DNA of 64,000 nucleotides from Cheilinus undulatus (Eukaryota; Chordata; Actinopteri; Labriformes; Labridae). Where the stretch lies: assembly GCF_018320785.1 (NCBI RefSeq), contig NC_054879.1, forward strand, positions 48,217,698 to 48,281,697, written 5' to 3'. The translations under genes were made by a program, and so were the position numbers. How positions within the stretch are numbered: the first letter of the stretch is position 1; each line of letters starts with the position of its first letter. Shown here piece after piece: positions 1 through 11,967 of the stretch. The notes beneath the pieces are model-generated. The model saw only the letters and a program-made list of their open reading frames with translations. It ran no database searches and was not told where the DNA came from.

Positions 1-25
1 GTGTGTGTGTGTGTGTGTGTGTGTG
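1..25. repeat. (GT)n microsatellite at window edge
   Basis: The window opens with an uninterrupted GT dinucleotide run of 25 bases, followed by a degenerate continuation to about 52. It lies in intron 1 of the desmin gene and may extend beyond the window. Confidence 0.95.
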
Positions 26-52
26 ATGTGCGTGTCGTTGGCGTGTGTGTGA

Positions 53-1350
53 GTGAATTGGCACTTCTAACCGTGTTTTATTCACAGCTAAATTTAAGTG
101 ATGTTGCTCGCTGTTGCAGCAACAGAATTCTAAATTCAAAGAGGCGAGGAAGAAGCTACAAATAGAATATTGAGACAAACGCCCACGCCACGGCTCCCTC
201 TGTCTGCTTCACCCACAAACATTAACAAATATAGAGAGCTTTTCTGCTTTCACCTTTCATTTATAAAAATAACAGACAGCTGATGTTCATCTCTGTCTGT
301 CTGAAACTAAATCAGTGCGTCTGTCTGCCTCCTCAGCTCCCTCTCTCTTCATCGCTCTCTTGTGAATAGATTATGAAACACCTGAAACACTGTTGGACTG
401 AGCTCTCACTGAAGCAGAACTTTTTCCTGTTCTGCCAAAATATTAGGGACGCCTGCTGGAAATCAGCCTGTTGTCTTCGATGCCACATGTGAGGTTTTTA
501 CTTCCACAGAATCACACTTCTCTTTCCCTTTTTCCAAATGATCATTTTTAAAAAGACAGGAATGCATCACAGTGTTTTTCTGATGTAAACAAGAAGGATT
601 AAACCTGTGGCTCGTGTCCCCCAAAGTGGTCACAGGAAGAATGTTTGGGGTCATTATTGATTTGCATTGCTCTGAGGACAGAAAACCTCACACTGACAAC
701 TTAAACACATGTCAAATACTTGAATCAAGCTCCCTTCTTGTAGGACTGCACAGGCTGTGTTATTGCATCTGTTCTGGCAGTGTCCAGTGCTACGTCATTT
801 CTGGTGGGATGGTTTAACTGGTTCTCCAAACAATATCTGACAAATTTGGCTGCTCCTCCAGGACAAAATCTCTTCCCTCCCATCAAAAACCAGCTCGACC
901 TGCAGACAGTTACAGCTTAAAACTCCTATTACTAAATTAGAAGTCCTCAACACCTCTGTGTTTCAGAGGGGCTTAGTGAGATGCTTTCTCCTGCTAGGAT
1001 GGAGCAGAGTGCTTCATAGGACTACAGAGAATATATTTAAAGAACACAGACAGATATAAAACCTGATACAGTGTTTGGCTGTAAAGGGCCGCTAGATAAA
1101 ACCAAGAAACCCTTGATGTAGACGGTGGTACCGGCCTCTACAGAGGTCATATCTCCGCTCACCAGCAGGCGTTTGTCTCTTCAGCAGTTGTTCGCCCCTG
1201 CTAAAGTCCATCTGTTTTATTGGTTGATAACTCAGCGTCATGTGTTTTCAGTCCACCTGTTTCAGTCATTCATCCACACTCTTAAACATCTCCCACGCTC
1301 TGGCTTTCATCGGTACAGATCCGTCATTCTAACCACTTCCTGTGACCTAC
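53..1350 (-). other. desma intron 1 (partial)
   Basis: This is the 5' part of the first desmin intron, read on the minus strand. It begins at the donor gtaggt at 1350-1345. I see no second exon, no clear transposon ends and no RNA gene in it. The remaining desmin exons must lie beyond the left edge of the window. Confidence 0.75.
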
Positions 1351-1931
1351 CTGAGCTTGAGTTTCTGCAGGTCATCAGCCAGGTTGTCTCTCTCCACTTC
1401 CACGCGAGCACGCTGGTTGGACAGAGCCTCGATTTGCCTCCTCAGCTCCCTCATCTCCTCCTCGTACATCTCGGCCACGCGGCCGGGCCCTTCGCGGCCT
1501 CTCAGCTTTTCGATCTCCACGGTCAGCGCCGCGTTCTGCTGCTCCAGGAAGCGCACCTTCTCGATGTAGCTGGCGAAGCGGTCGTTGAGGTGTTGGAGCT
1601 CGGCCTTCTCGTTGGTCCTTGTGTTGAGGAAGTCCTGGTTCATGGCGTCGGCCAGGTTGAAGTCCAGCTTCTCGCCAGCGTAGGTGCGCATGGCTGCAGA
1701 AGAGCCGAACCCTGCTCCCCCGGCGCCTGAGGACACCCTGTAGCTAGAGAAGGAGGGTATGCCGGAGCTCTTGACCTCATAGACTCTTTTGGACATGTGG
1801 CTCGAAGAGGAGCTGCGGCCACCTCCGCCAGAGGTAAACAGGGAGGACATCGGGCTGGAGCCGACGCCAGAGCCGAAGGTACGGCGGTAGGAGGAGGCGG
1901 ACTGGGCCGAGGACGAGTAGGACTGGCTCAT
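1351..1931 (-). CDS. desma: Desmin, exon 1 (5' part of CDS)
   Basis: Desmin is the type III intermediate filament protein of muscle, linking Z-discs, costameres and nuclei. The exon encodes 193 residues plus two bases of a split codon. The start is [20 protein letters not shown], a Ser/Arg-rich head of the desmin type. Near residue 90 come [20 protein letters not shown] and then [19 protein letters not shown], the conserved coil 1A start of type III filaments. Coil 1B follows ([31 protein letters not shown]). The exon ends at a consensus donor (CAG/gtaggt) at the place where vertebrate desmin exon 1 ends. The start codon has A at -3. Desmin fits better than vimentin because of the SQSYSSSAQ head. 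I chose desma over a second paralogue only from general similarity. Confidence 0.95.
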
Positions 1932-2060
1932 TGTTGCTTGCTGGTTGTCTTGTGTTCTTGACGGAGCTGTTAGAGATGCTGAGACCCAACTGTCCCACTG
2001 GGCAACTGGGAGGGTTACGAAGTGAAGAAATGCCAGACACTAGGCGCAGCTATTTGTAGA
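1932..2060 (-). promoter_or_regulatory. desma 5' leader and core promoter
   Basis: The leader upstream of the desmin start codon is inferred to be about 95 nt long. On the minus strand CTACAAATAG at 2059-2050 could serve as a TATA-like box. It is also one mismatch from the MEF2 consensus CTA(A/T)4TAG, which would suit a muscle gene. No transcript evidence is available, so the start of transcription is an inference. Confidence 0.4.
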
Positions 2061-2653
2061 CGCACCACACCCACTCAAAAGCCAGCCCCTCCTCTCTGTT
2101 CGCCCCCTCTGTGCTGCCAGTACCCCCTATGACTGTACATCAGCCCTATTTCTCCTCTGTTGGTCACACTGTTAGCTTTGTTGAACCAGTCCTGGGGTTT
2201 TAACAAGCATACTCTACTGGAACATCTCCCCGTTGGTTAATATCGGGTTAATGCATCAAAAATAAGCAGAGAACTGGCCTCTATTCTTAAAAAACAATTC
2301 ATACTTTAATAAGGATCAGTGATGATGTACAACTTTAGACTGGGACAGGAAAGTGACCAAAAGGGTTTTATGTTCTCTCATTTATTCGGCCTCTAGACTC
2401 TGACTTTCAACCCTGAGTTTGCCTTGGCGTGCCATCCATTATTCCTCAGAGCTTTCAGCTACGTTACCTCCCCCTCCTCAGCCACTCATCTTTCCTCCAG
2501 CCCCTCTACTGTTCTCATGCCTGTCCCCACGTCCCGCCTGTCGCCAGCCCCCGGCTCAGCTGTCATAGGGTCTGGTTTCAGCTGCTGGGACGGACGATAC
2601 GTGTCTGCGTGCTCTCGGTGAATCCATGACTGAGAGGGCTGGTGCGTCTACAG
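2061..2653. other. desma upstream region, nothing recognised
   Basis: This stretch is unique-looking sequence upstream of desmin. It contains CAGCTG-type E-boxes near 2558 and 2578 that could bind myogenic bHLH factors, but such motifs are common by chance. Confidence 0.35.
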
Positions 2654-3975
2654 CAGTGGTTTTCAAACTTTTTCACCTAAGGCACATCTTAGGTCAGTGT
2701 TACTCAACCATGCCCAATCAAAGAGCGAAACTGTTGAGAAATACCTTTGCAAGAGCCACAGTCTAAGCGGGGAAGCAAAAGTAGCTTGAAGTAGCAATAA
2801 AAAAAAGTTTAAGGTGGCAAAAATTGTCAAAAAGCAACAAAAATGGGTGAAAAGGGGGCAAAATGTTGGGAAAAAGTAGAAAAGAGGTCAGAAAGTATCA
2901 AGAAATGGGTTAGAAGTGACAAAAAATGAGTTTTAGATGACATAAAATGGTCCAAATATGGTAAAAAATGAGTGAAAAGTGACTAAAATAAGCAAAAAAC
3001 AGTCAAGAGGGGCAAAAATGGGAAACAAGTGGTATTTAGTGGCAAAGGGGTAGCTGAAATGGGTGAAAAGTGGATAAAGGTGGCAAAAAGAGGCAATAAC
3101 TAGCAAAAAGTGGTATTTAATGACAAAAGGTAGACTAAATGGGTGAAAAGTGGCAAAAACTTGGTTAAAAGCTGCAAAAAAGTGTCAAAATGGGCAAAAA
3201 ATAGGAAAAAAAGTGGTATTAAATGGCAAAAGATAGCTTAAATGGGTGAAAAGTGGCAAAAAAAAAAAGGTAAAAAACGGGCAAAAACGTTTCCCTTGTT
3301 TAAGCTTTTCTGGGGGATACTTCAAATGAAGACATACAAGTTGTCTAAAGGGGTTAAATGTTGTAAAAAGCTGGTAAAATGGGTTAAAAGTAATATAAAA
3401 GGGCAAAATTGGGCAAAAAGCGGCAAATCAAAGTGAGAAATGGTGAAAATTGGTTAAAATATGGCCAAATAATGGGCTGAAATTAGCAAAAACCTGTTGA
3501 AAGTGTCAAAATTGTGGCAAAAATGGGTTACAAGAGGTTTAAAGGGGTTAAATGTTGTCAAAAGGTGGTAAAAATGGGTTAAAAGTCGTATAAAAGGGTA
3601 AAATTGGGCAAAAAAGTGGTCAAGCCAAGGCAAAAGTGGGCAAAAATAGCAAAAAAAGGTGTCAAAATGGGTTTAACATTTCAAAAAGGTGGCAGAATAG
3701 ATCACAAATGGCAGAAAGTGCCATAAAGGGGTTACAGTCATAAAAGGTGTTGAAATGGGGTTACAATAGTGGCAAAAAATGGCCAAACAATAGAAATAGT
3801 GGGCAAAAACAGGCAAGAAGGTAGCATAAATGGGTTAAATGTGGCCAAAATGTCCAAAAAGTGGCAAAAATGGGTCAAAATAAGAAGTGGCAAAAGGGTT
3901 AAAGTTGTCAAACAAGTGGCAAAAATGGGTAGAAAAAAATGGTCAACTTGGTTAAAAGTTGCATGAATTATAATT
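2654..3975 (+). mobile_element. hAT-like terminus plus hAT-B element with degenerate filler
   Basis: A hAT-type end (CAGTGGTTTTCAAAC) begins at 2654. A second family, called hAT-B here, begins at 2695 (CAGTGTTACTCAACC) with the diagnostic subterminal AAGAGC..GCAAGAGCCACA block. From about 2800 to 3960 the interior is a long degenerate array of variants of GTGGCAAAAATGGGTTAAAA. The right end is not clear. No transposase is encoded; open frames here are low-complexity Lys/Gly-rich shadows. Confidence 0.7.
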
Positions 3976-5353
3976 TTAACTCTAATTTCAACCCAGTAAA
4001 AGGTTGCCATGCTTTTCAGCTCTGAATGAGGTAACTGTTAGCCAGGATGCTAGCAATCCAACACACTGACATCATCAATCAACCACAATTAGGCAGGGCC
4101 CATTCTTTGGGTTTTTCAGTGCTAAAGTTGTTGTAATTATAAATGGTTGTACAGGTTCCCAGTGCACACCTAGAGTTGCCTCAAGGCCCACTAGTGTGCC
4201 CTGCCACACCGTCTGAGCAGAGCAGGTGCAGACTGTATGTTTACAGCATCAGAATAAAGCGTTCCACTGGGGAGGTGCAGTCTATATCCTGGAATAGAAC
4301 TAGCTCCATGCTTATTGTTCAGCTGATGCAGCTTTAGTGCTGCTAAAGAAACCAGACGGTAAAGTTTAAAGTCGAAGTATAGGATTTATCTTTCACAGTT
4401 TGATTTAAAATTCTGCCAGCAGCCTCAGGTGTACAGCAGAGTCCTGTATTTACCCTTGTTACATAAGAAGCAGTACGTATGACTGATGGGCCCGCTGCTG
4501 GGAAGGTCAGTCTCTCTCTTCAGTTTGTCATGGAGCTCTCTGCTGGGCACACGTGCACCGAGAAGGAACAAATCTGTGCTGATAAAACATCAACTTCTAA
4601 CACTTTACTTCCAGCGCCTATAAAAGTATCAGACAACTATCAGCTGAAAACCTCTCTTTAATGTCCAAGTGAAACACATTTCTACAAAGTAAGGTCAATT
4701 AGAATTATTAATAAAATTAAAATTAATTCATGGCTGCTACACATCCTCTGCATCAGTTTGACGCATCAGCTGTCCTCAAAAATGAACGCACATGTGTGCA
4801 CACGACTGATGGAGGCGGTCTAGAGGAGGTCTGATAAGGTGAATCTATCTCCAGACCATTCTTATACTTTTGCTGCAGACTGAGAGACCTTTACTCTCCA
4901 GGCCCAGAGAAAAAAGTAACCCCAGTAGAGTGTTCAGGTTAGGCTGAGCCTCAGGGATGTTTAGCAGTCAGCTGCAGGCTGAGTGTAGTTGTGTGACTGC
5001 TGAGGATCTCTGACAGCAGACATTGTTCCTGTCAGACGCCGGAGCTAACAGCAGCACAGACTCGTGACGAGTCTCCGTCCCAGTGTGACAGGATCTACTC
5101 GCCGTAGATGTGTGTGTTATAATGATGATGCTTGTGGTGACGGTGATGAACCAGACTCCTGTTCAGTATGAGGCTAAACGTTCCCTGATTGGCTGGTCAA
5201 AGGCGGATCACCTGTTCAGTTTCCTACGCCAGTCGTACACAACACTCAAACACCATCCAGGCCTAGAGCTGGTACACGGCACTGAGATGAGCAGTGACAC
5301 GTCTTTATGGTTGAACCAATGAGAGCTGAGGGTTAAATCATCATAATGTAGGC
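3976..5353. other. Intergenic, nothing recognised
   Basis: Unique-looking sequence between two transposon blocks. I see no conserved coding segment, RNA gene or transposon termini. Confidence 0.5.
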
Positions 5354-6949
5354 CAGCGGTTCTCAACCTTGGGGTCGGGACCCCTTTGGGGTCACGAGAC
5401 ACTGAGATAACACTGTCACCACTTTACACCAATTTTACTGAATTTAAACCCTTTTCATCACTTTTTAACCCTTTTTGCCAACTTTAGCACATTTTGCCAC
5501 TTAAAACCCATTTCTGTCCGTTTTAAACCCTTCCATCGCTTCTTTCTGCCTCTTTTTGCCACTTCTAAACCAATTCTTGCCACTTTCTGTGTACTGTTGC
5601 CTCTGTTGACCCATTTTTGCCTCTGTCAAACTCTTTTTCCATCCTTTTGCCCATTTTAACCAAAGGTAACCGTCGCCTGTTTATATCAATTTTTCATCCC
5701 ATTCCACCTAATTTCCATAATTTCTTTGCACTTTAGAGCCATTTCAGCCTCTTTTACCGTTCTCTGTGCCCATTTTTGCCACTTTAACCCATTTTTTGTT
5801 ATTTTTTCCCACTTTTAACCCATTTATGTTCTTTAAAAATCCAATTTCACCACCTTTTCACCATTTTAGCCATTATTAACCAAACTTAGCCATTTTTAAC
5901 CCATTTAAATTATGTTTTAAACAAAAAAAATCCAAAGAAGACAAAATGAATAATGATATTTGTTTCTTTGATAAGAGTGGTTAATACCCAGGTCAAATAT
6001 AAAATATGGGTTTTACAGCTTAACTTCACAATGGACCAGGATTTTGCTGACCTCCATGGGGCCCCAGTTTGGGTCGGTCCCAGAAACCTCCGCCTTTGTC
6101 CCTCCTTATGGACTGCCTTGTCTGCACACGACTCTCTGAATGTTCCTGGCTGTTCAGCCACCTTCAGGTATAGCGGGGTACCCAGTCTGTGGCTCCTTTA
6201 TTTTGGGGGTCCCCGGTCTCTGGCTCCTTTATTTAGGGGGTCCCTGGTCTCTGGCTCCTTTATTTTGGGGGTCCCTGGTCTCTGGCTCCTTTATTTTGGG
6301 GGTCCCTGGTCTCTGGCTCCTTTATTTTGGGGGTCCCTGGTCTCTGGCTCCTTTGTTTTGGGGGTCCCCGGTCTCTGGCTCCTTTATTTTGGGGGTCCCC
6401 GGTCTCTGGCTCCTTTATTTTGGGGGTCCCCGGTCTCTGGCTCCTTTATTTTGGGGGTCCCCGGTCTCTGGCTCCTTTATTTTGGGGGTCCCCGGTCTCT
6501 GGCTCCTTTATTTTGGGGGTCCCCGGTCTCTGGCTCCTTTATTTTGGGGGTCCCTGGTCTCTGGCTCCTTTATTTTGGGGGTCCCTGGTCTCTGGCACCT
6601 TTATTTTGGGGTCCCCGGTCTCTGGCTCCTTTATTTTGGGGTCCCCGGTCTCTGGCTCCTTTATTTTGGGGGTCCCTGGTCTCTGGCTCCTTTATTTTGG
6701 GGGTCCCCTGTCTCTGGCTCCTTTATTTTGGGGGTCCCTGGTATCTGGCTCCTTTATTTTGGGGTCCCCGGTCTCTGGCTCCTTTATTTTGGGGGTCCCT
6801 GGTCTCTGGCTCCTTTATTTTGGGGGTCCCCGGTCTCTGGCTCCTTTATTTTGGGGGTCCCCGGTCTCTGGCTCCTTTATTTTGGGGGTCCCCGGTCTCT
6901 GGCTCCTTTATTTTGGGGGTCACGGGCTGTAAAGGTTGAGAACCCCTGA
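5354..6949 (+). mobile_element. hAT-A non-autonomous element, copy 1
   Basis: The left end CAGCGGTTCTCAACCTTGG at 5354 and the right end AAGGTTGAGAACCCCTG ending at 6949 are inverted copies, typical of the hAT superfamily. Flanking octamers atgtaggc and acatagac match at five of eight positions, so the target duplication is decayed. The left half holds the subterminal GGGTCGGGACCCC block and a TTTTTGCCACTTTT-type filler (5410-5910). The right half is dominated by a 31-bp tandem array. The intact copy at 56811-57733 shows what the unexpanded element looks like. No transposase is present. Confidence 0.85.
6174..6920 (+). repeat. 31-bp minisatellite inside hAT-A copy 1 (about 24 units)
   Basis: About 24 tandem units of 31 bp, each containing GTCTCTGGCTCCTTTATTTT followed by GGGGGTCCCC. 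A few units are 30 bp. Because 31 is not a multiple of three and the unit has no stop, all three forward frames stay open; these frames are not genes. Nearly all units read GGCTCC, unlike the homologous array at 20970-22170, which reads mostly GGCACC. Confidence 0.95.
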
Positions 6950-6957
6950 CATAGACC

Positions 6958-7560
6958 AGCGGTTCTCAGCTGGTGGGTTGGAAGCTAGGAGCTGGTCACA
7001 GAGCTGGTTTCAGTGGGCTGTAAGGTGGGAATGGTAGTCACAGTATTTCATGAGGACATTTGAGCCATTTTGGTGAGATTTGTTGTTGTTGTTTGAAGGC
7101 GACCCATCGCTGTAGTCGTTTCTGGTGACCTTTAGGGTCTCTTTACAGAACTGCAGATTGAAATGTGTCTGTTGGAGTTCAGTCCCAGGAAGTCTGCCTC
7201 TGTTTAAGGACAGGAGGAATACCATTACTGAGTCACTGCCGCCGCATTTAAACGGGGGAGTACGTTTATTTAGAGACGTTTTAATGTTCTAGTAGGTTCT
7301 TTGTGCCTTATCTGTGAGGGAGCTTATAATGTTGTTGAATGTCCCTGAAGCACTGACGACTAAGACCCTGAATTAAACTCCATTTTTCTGAATATCATGA
7401 TTTTTTTTTTTTTTTTTTTTTTGTAAATTGATGTCAAGGACCCAGTTTTGACAGGACCTCTCTAACTATTTACCCCATTTTGTGAATTTTAACCATATTT
7501 AATTTTTGCCCTTTTTTTTTTACCACTTTTACTGCCTGTTTTTACTTTTTTCAAGCATTT
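6958..7560 (+). mobile_element. hAT-like terminus and decayed element
   Basis: Immediately after hAT-A copy 1, a further hAT-type end CAGCGGTTCTCAGCTGG starts at 6958. The following sequence includes a T-run at 7400-7422 and short TTTTGCCC-type filler to about 7560. The right end is not visible. Confidence 0.45.
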
Positions 7561-9139
7561 TTTGTGACATTCCAGTCATTGTTTTAACCCTGTAAACCCA
7601 GTTTCCCACTATATTCTGTTTTAAGGGGTTGATATTTTTATAAGCTGATATACCATGACATTAATTCATTATCAGTTGCTCTGATATTTACTCAGGTAAA
7701 TCAAAAAATGTATCACAGACCATCATTCAGCTGACCCCAGTCTGACTGGGCCAAAGCTGCTGAGCAGCAGAAGTGCACCGTAGAGTTAAACGTCTGCAGA
7801 CAGCTGAAGGCAGCAGATGCTTCTTTGTGCAGTTTTACATTAACTACATCTCTGATTAGCCCTTTTTAAAGTTTAATGAAGTTTTAAACAAAGAGGTATT
7901 TTGTTGGTTGGTTTATTTTTCATGTAAGGTATTTGCACTTTGTGTTTTTCTTTGTTTGATTTTGTCCTTTTTTTTAAATCTTTAATCCTATCTATTATTA
8001 TTAATATACATACATATTTGGTCTGTTTTTAATGTTATTTATTATTATTATTATTGTTATTATTTTATTATTATTGTTATGATTATTATTATTATTTCTC
8101 TGAATATATCTCTCATACTGACCATAACTCTAATGTCACAACAGTTCTCTGCTTTAGGCCTCCAGTAGTCTGTACTGCTGTAGTAACAACGTCTTCCTTG
8201 TATATTTAATTTTTTTTTTTTTTTTTTTTTTATATATATATACCTTTTTTCTCTCTTTTTCTTTTCCTCCCTCTCTTCATCTCTCACTGTCCCTCGTGTA
8301 CCACTTGTATATCACTCGTCTGTCTTGTTATTTCTCACCAAAAAAAACCTGAAAATAAATAAAAATAAACAAAGAGGTATTTGCAGGTACAGCTACAGAG
8401 GCAGGGAGGCGTCTGCATGCTTTGAGATCTCTGTCTATGTCAGAGGGGTCTGTAGAGCCGCTGACATCCATGGTAATGGGGTAAATCTATTCTCCTGCTG
8501 CTGTTTCTTTATGGCCTGGAAAAAGCTACAACTAGTTATGAGCCTTTAGCTAAGTGGCCTAACATCAGCTCCTTCACCAGCTATAGTAGAGTAACTTCAC
8601 AGCAGTTAAATGTCAGCAGGAATCATACCTGTCTACCTGACATAAGCTGTATGAAGCAGCAAACAAAGGGCAGATAGCAATGCTAGCTCATTCTAGAAGT
8701 GATTCATTTACTGCTAGGTCAGCCTACTGGACACATTTCTGCACCACAGCCAACGTCTGCCGATGCAACAGCACTTCAGTTTAAAAACACAGGATTTAAA
8801 GGTTCACTTCAGGTGAAGTTAACGTGTTACATACATGTGTGAGAGCTGAATGTGTGTGTGTTACACTGAAATATTTATGGTTGTATTTACACAGCGTGTC
8901 CACTAGTCTACGTTCTGTGGAGATGTGAAGTCAGGAGGGGGTTTCATGTGTGGTCGTGTGTGTAAATGCATTTACCAGAGCAGCGTGTGTGTCAGCTGCT
9001 CCTGGTGTCACTTCTATTTTAAGCCTTCCCGTTTCAACTGTTGTCCTGCCACTTTCCCAAAGGATCATGGGACGCAGCCCAAGACAGAGCCTGACAGGTC
9101 AATAAAAATAAGAATGATGAGCCTGTTTTTTCTTAAGTA
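7561..9139. other. Intergenic with simple repeats
   Basis: The stretch holds an (ATT)n-like tract at 8038-8097 and a poly(T) plus (TA)n tract at about 8209-8242. Otherwise I see no conserved gene or transposon termini. Confidence 0.5.
8038..8097. repeat. Imperfect (ATT)n microsatellite
   Basis: Runs of TTATTATTA interrupted by TTGTTA and TTTTA. Confidence 0.85.
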
Positions 9140-10195
9140 GAACCACGTTCCAGCCAGGGCTGTGTAAAAACAAATAAATATAAATCCTTCACCTAGATAC
9201 CACTGTTAGATGACAGTCAGGGATTTCATCAAGAGGACGTTCAATGATCCCTCCAATGACCGCTAAAGCTGACGAGGCCAGAGTAACATCCTTTCATTTA
9301 CATGTTATTCAGAAGCTGTCTGGCTGTGTCAAGCACACAGGGGCAGTGATTGGCTGTTCAGGAGGAAGGGGAGGGGCAGAGGACTTTTGGCATTGTGTTT
9401 GACTTCTGCCAGGTCTACTGATCAATACTAACCTGACACGCCATCTGGGAAAGCTTCAACAGGAAACGTTTGAGAAAAGGCAGAGGCTTTGAAAAAAACT
9501 CAGTGTGATTGGATGAACGTTCTGTCTGTCACATCTCTACGGGCCAATCAGAGCAACAAAACACGTGACGTAGCCACTATCGAGGAATAACGCGAAACAT
9601 GGCGTCTGTAGACATGTCAGTACAGCTCACTGCTGTTCTCTGTTCTTCTGTTGATGAGGAAATGTGGTCAAGTTCTGATAAAGTGGCGCTTTAGCAGCAT
9701 CCACGCTAATCTCTTCCTCCATAACTGCACCAGCTCTTGCTGCTGCTTGTTTACATCATGAGTCTGCTGCGCCTGAAAGTACCGCCCCTCGTTGCTGATT
9801 GGTCCTGTCACTTTCTAACTGGGCCCAAACGGTTGCGAGCAGCAGCAAGAGGCCGGTGCAGTTATGGAGGAAGAGGTTAGCGTGGATGCTGCTAAAGCGC
9901 CAGTTTATCAGAACTTGACGACATTTCTTGGTTAAAAGAAGAACTAGGAAAGCATCATAGAGCGCAGACCCTCGCCATCAGCCCTTTCTCCCAACAGTAA
10001 AGACTCCTTTAAAACATTCCTGGATCCAGACGGTGATCCGGATCAGTCCCAAAATCTAATCAGTTCGTCCTTCTGCCATTTCTGACATTTCCTGAAAATT
10101 TCATCAAAATCCGGCCACAACTGTTTGAGTTATGCTGCTAACAAACAAACCCACCCGATCACATGACCTCCTTGGCGGAGGAAATAATTCTGAAC
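9140..10195. mobile_element. Decayed fish interspersed repeat with long inverted repeat
   Basis: The block contains an 81-bp inverted repeat (9667-9919). It ends in a segment that reads as a common fish repeat tail: TTCATCAAAATCCG, then TTGAGTTATGCTGCTAACAA, then CCTCCTTGGCGGAGG near 10173. I recall these motifs from many fish genomes but cannot assign a superfamily. The CCTCCTTGGCGGAGG end is itself palindromic. Confidence 0.5.
9667..9919. repeat. 81-bp near-perfect inverted repeat with 90-bp loop
   Basis: The left arm 9667-9747 (starting GTCAAGTTCTGATAAA) is the reverse complement of the right arm 9838-9919 (ending TTTATCAGAACTTGAC) with only a few mismatches. The loop of 90 bp is unrelated unique sequence. 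Confidence 0.9.
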
Positions 10196-10607
10196 CACAC
10201 AGACTGAAACACATATCTGAGTGTTGACCATGCAGGCATGGTTCTGTTTTTGCACACTGACTCAGTTTTGCATGGGATAAAGCTGACTGACGCTCCGCTG
10301 ACTTCCGAATGCTTCAGTTCAAAGATTTCTCCTGGTCTGTTCGGAGTCTCAGACAGATTTCCCATCAGAAAAGATGGGGGGCTTTTCCCTGCTGACCTGA
10401 TAAGAACACGGTGTGACTTTACTGGTGGTATGACTAAAGGATCCATTCTGGAGTTTCCCGTCTGAGACCACATCATCAACACAGGATGAAAAAATGAGCC
10501 ACCTACAAGCTGCCTAACTACCACAAAAACACAAGCAATACTTGACCCGTTGCCCAGTAAACGCTCTTAAATTAGCAGGAGGAGTGCAGCACAGCTAGCT
10601 AAACATT

Positions 10608-10634
10608 ATCACACACACACACACACACACACAC
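10608..10634. repeat. (CA)n microsatellite
   Basis: An uninterrupted CA run of about 26 bases. Confidence 0.95.
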
Positions 10635-10819
10635 CATGTCTGAAAATACCAACAGCACATGGCAGCCAAACCCCACTCAGCCATGTCATGGTTTTATTCT
10701 GGGAACAGGATGCAATCTGGTCACTAAAATATCAAACCTCCATCAGCGTCTCTGCCTGGCTTCTGTGATGATCCAGACCCAGTTCCCTCTCTAGAGTCCT
10801 GGTCCTGATGAGTTTAGAC

Positions 10820-11967
10820 CAATGAGCCTCAACATGAGGCTCTGGAGCCACATCAGGCTCTCTGGTGAATAATTGTGGCTCTTTAATGTCTAAATTTGAA
10901 ACATTATTGCCATTTTTGACTCTTTGATTTGACACTTTTATTCTGCTTTTTGCCATTTTTTGCCCCTTTTCTGCCTTTTTTGCCACTATCCCCCATTTAA
11001 GCTGCTTTTGCAAGTAAATGCCACCTATTTTCATCTCGCCTTCTTTGATCCGTTTTGCACATTTTTCCACCTTTTTGCTAATTTTTGCCAATGTTAGCCA
11101 CTTTCACTCATTTTTGCCATGTTTTTGCCACTTTTGGACAATTTTTGCCACTGTTTTGCCTCCTTCTGCCCTTTTTTTTTCCGCTTTTCCCTCAGTGTTT
11201 TCCCCTTTTTGCCTGTTTTCCACTTGTTGCCCATTTCCTACCTTTTTGTCTGATTTTTGCCACCTGTAACTCATTTTCTTTCACCACTTCTCACCCATTT
11301 TGCCACTTTCTGCCCTTTTTTGCCACTTTTCTCCCACTGTTGGCCACTTTTGCCCATTTTTGCTGCTTCTTATTGTCATTTTTCACCCATTTTTGACCCT
11401 TTTATCCTGCTTTTTGCAATTTTTTGCTCTTTTTGCCTATTTTTGCCACTTCTCACCAATTTAAGTTGCATTTTGAAGTTAAATTGTGTAAATTTATTTA
11501 TTGATAGGATAGCCCCTTGAGATGGATCATCATTTTCAAGGGGGTCCCAAATTCCACTCAATTCCTATTTCTCCACCGTTGCTCTGATTTTTACCCATTT
11601 TAGTCACTTTCCTCTCATTTATTGTCACATTTTTGCAACTATTGGACAATTTTTATCACCAGTAACTCATTTTCTTTTACCAGTTCTCACCCATTTTGCC
11701 GCTTTCTGGCCTTGTTTGCCACTTTTAGCCCATTTTTGCCACCTGTAACTCATTTTTTGCCACTTTTCCCTCAGTATTTTTCCACTTCTTACCCATTTCC
11801 TACCTTTTTGTCTGATTTTTGCCACTATTGGACAATTTAACTTATTTTTTGATCACTTCCTACCCATTTTTGCAATATTTTGCCCTTTTTCGCCACTTTT
11901 CACCACTTAGATTGTGGCTCTTACAAATGTATTTTCAATAATTTGGCTCTTTGGTTGAGTAACACTG
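10820..11967 (-). mobile_element. hAT-B non-autonomous element, complete copy
   Basis: This is the best-preserved hAT-B copy, 1148 bp. Flanking octamers gtttagac (10812-10819) and gtttagat (11968-11975) match at seven of eight positions, the 8-bp target duplication expected for hAT. One end has the subterminal palindrome-like GAGGCTCTGGAGCC. The other has GTGGCTCTTACAAATG and ends TTGGTTGAGTAACACTG. The interior, 10900-11920, is TTTTTGCCACTTTT filler. No transposase is encoded. Confidence 0.85.

Noticed and set aside
1125..1730. 201-codon plus-strand frame
   Set aside because: Antisense shadow of desmin exon 1; the minus strand has clear intermediate filament similarity.
5953..6949. Long overlapping open frames (up to 328 codons) with [18 protein letters not shown] repeats; same at 20766-22213
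   Set aside because: They arise from a stop-free 31-bp tandem unit read in three frames inside hAT-A. No start context, codon bias or homology; all three frames are open equally.
8060..8287. Lys-rich minus-strand frame
   Set aside because: Derived from poly(T) and (ATT)n simple repeats.
11018..11520. Phe/Pro/Cys-rich frames such as FATFLPLLATFAHFC (also 16884-18069, 29389-29684, 62223-62905)
   Set aside because: Translations of the TTTTTGCCACTTTT filler on one strand; repetitive composition and no gene structure.
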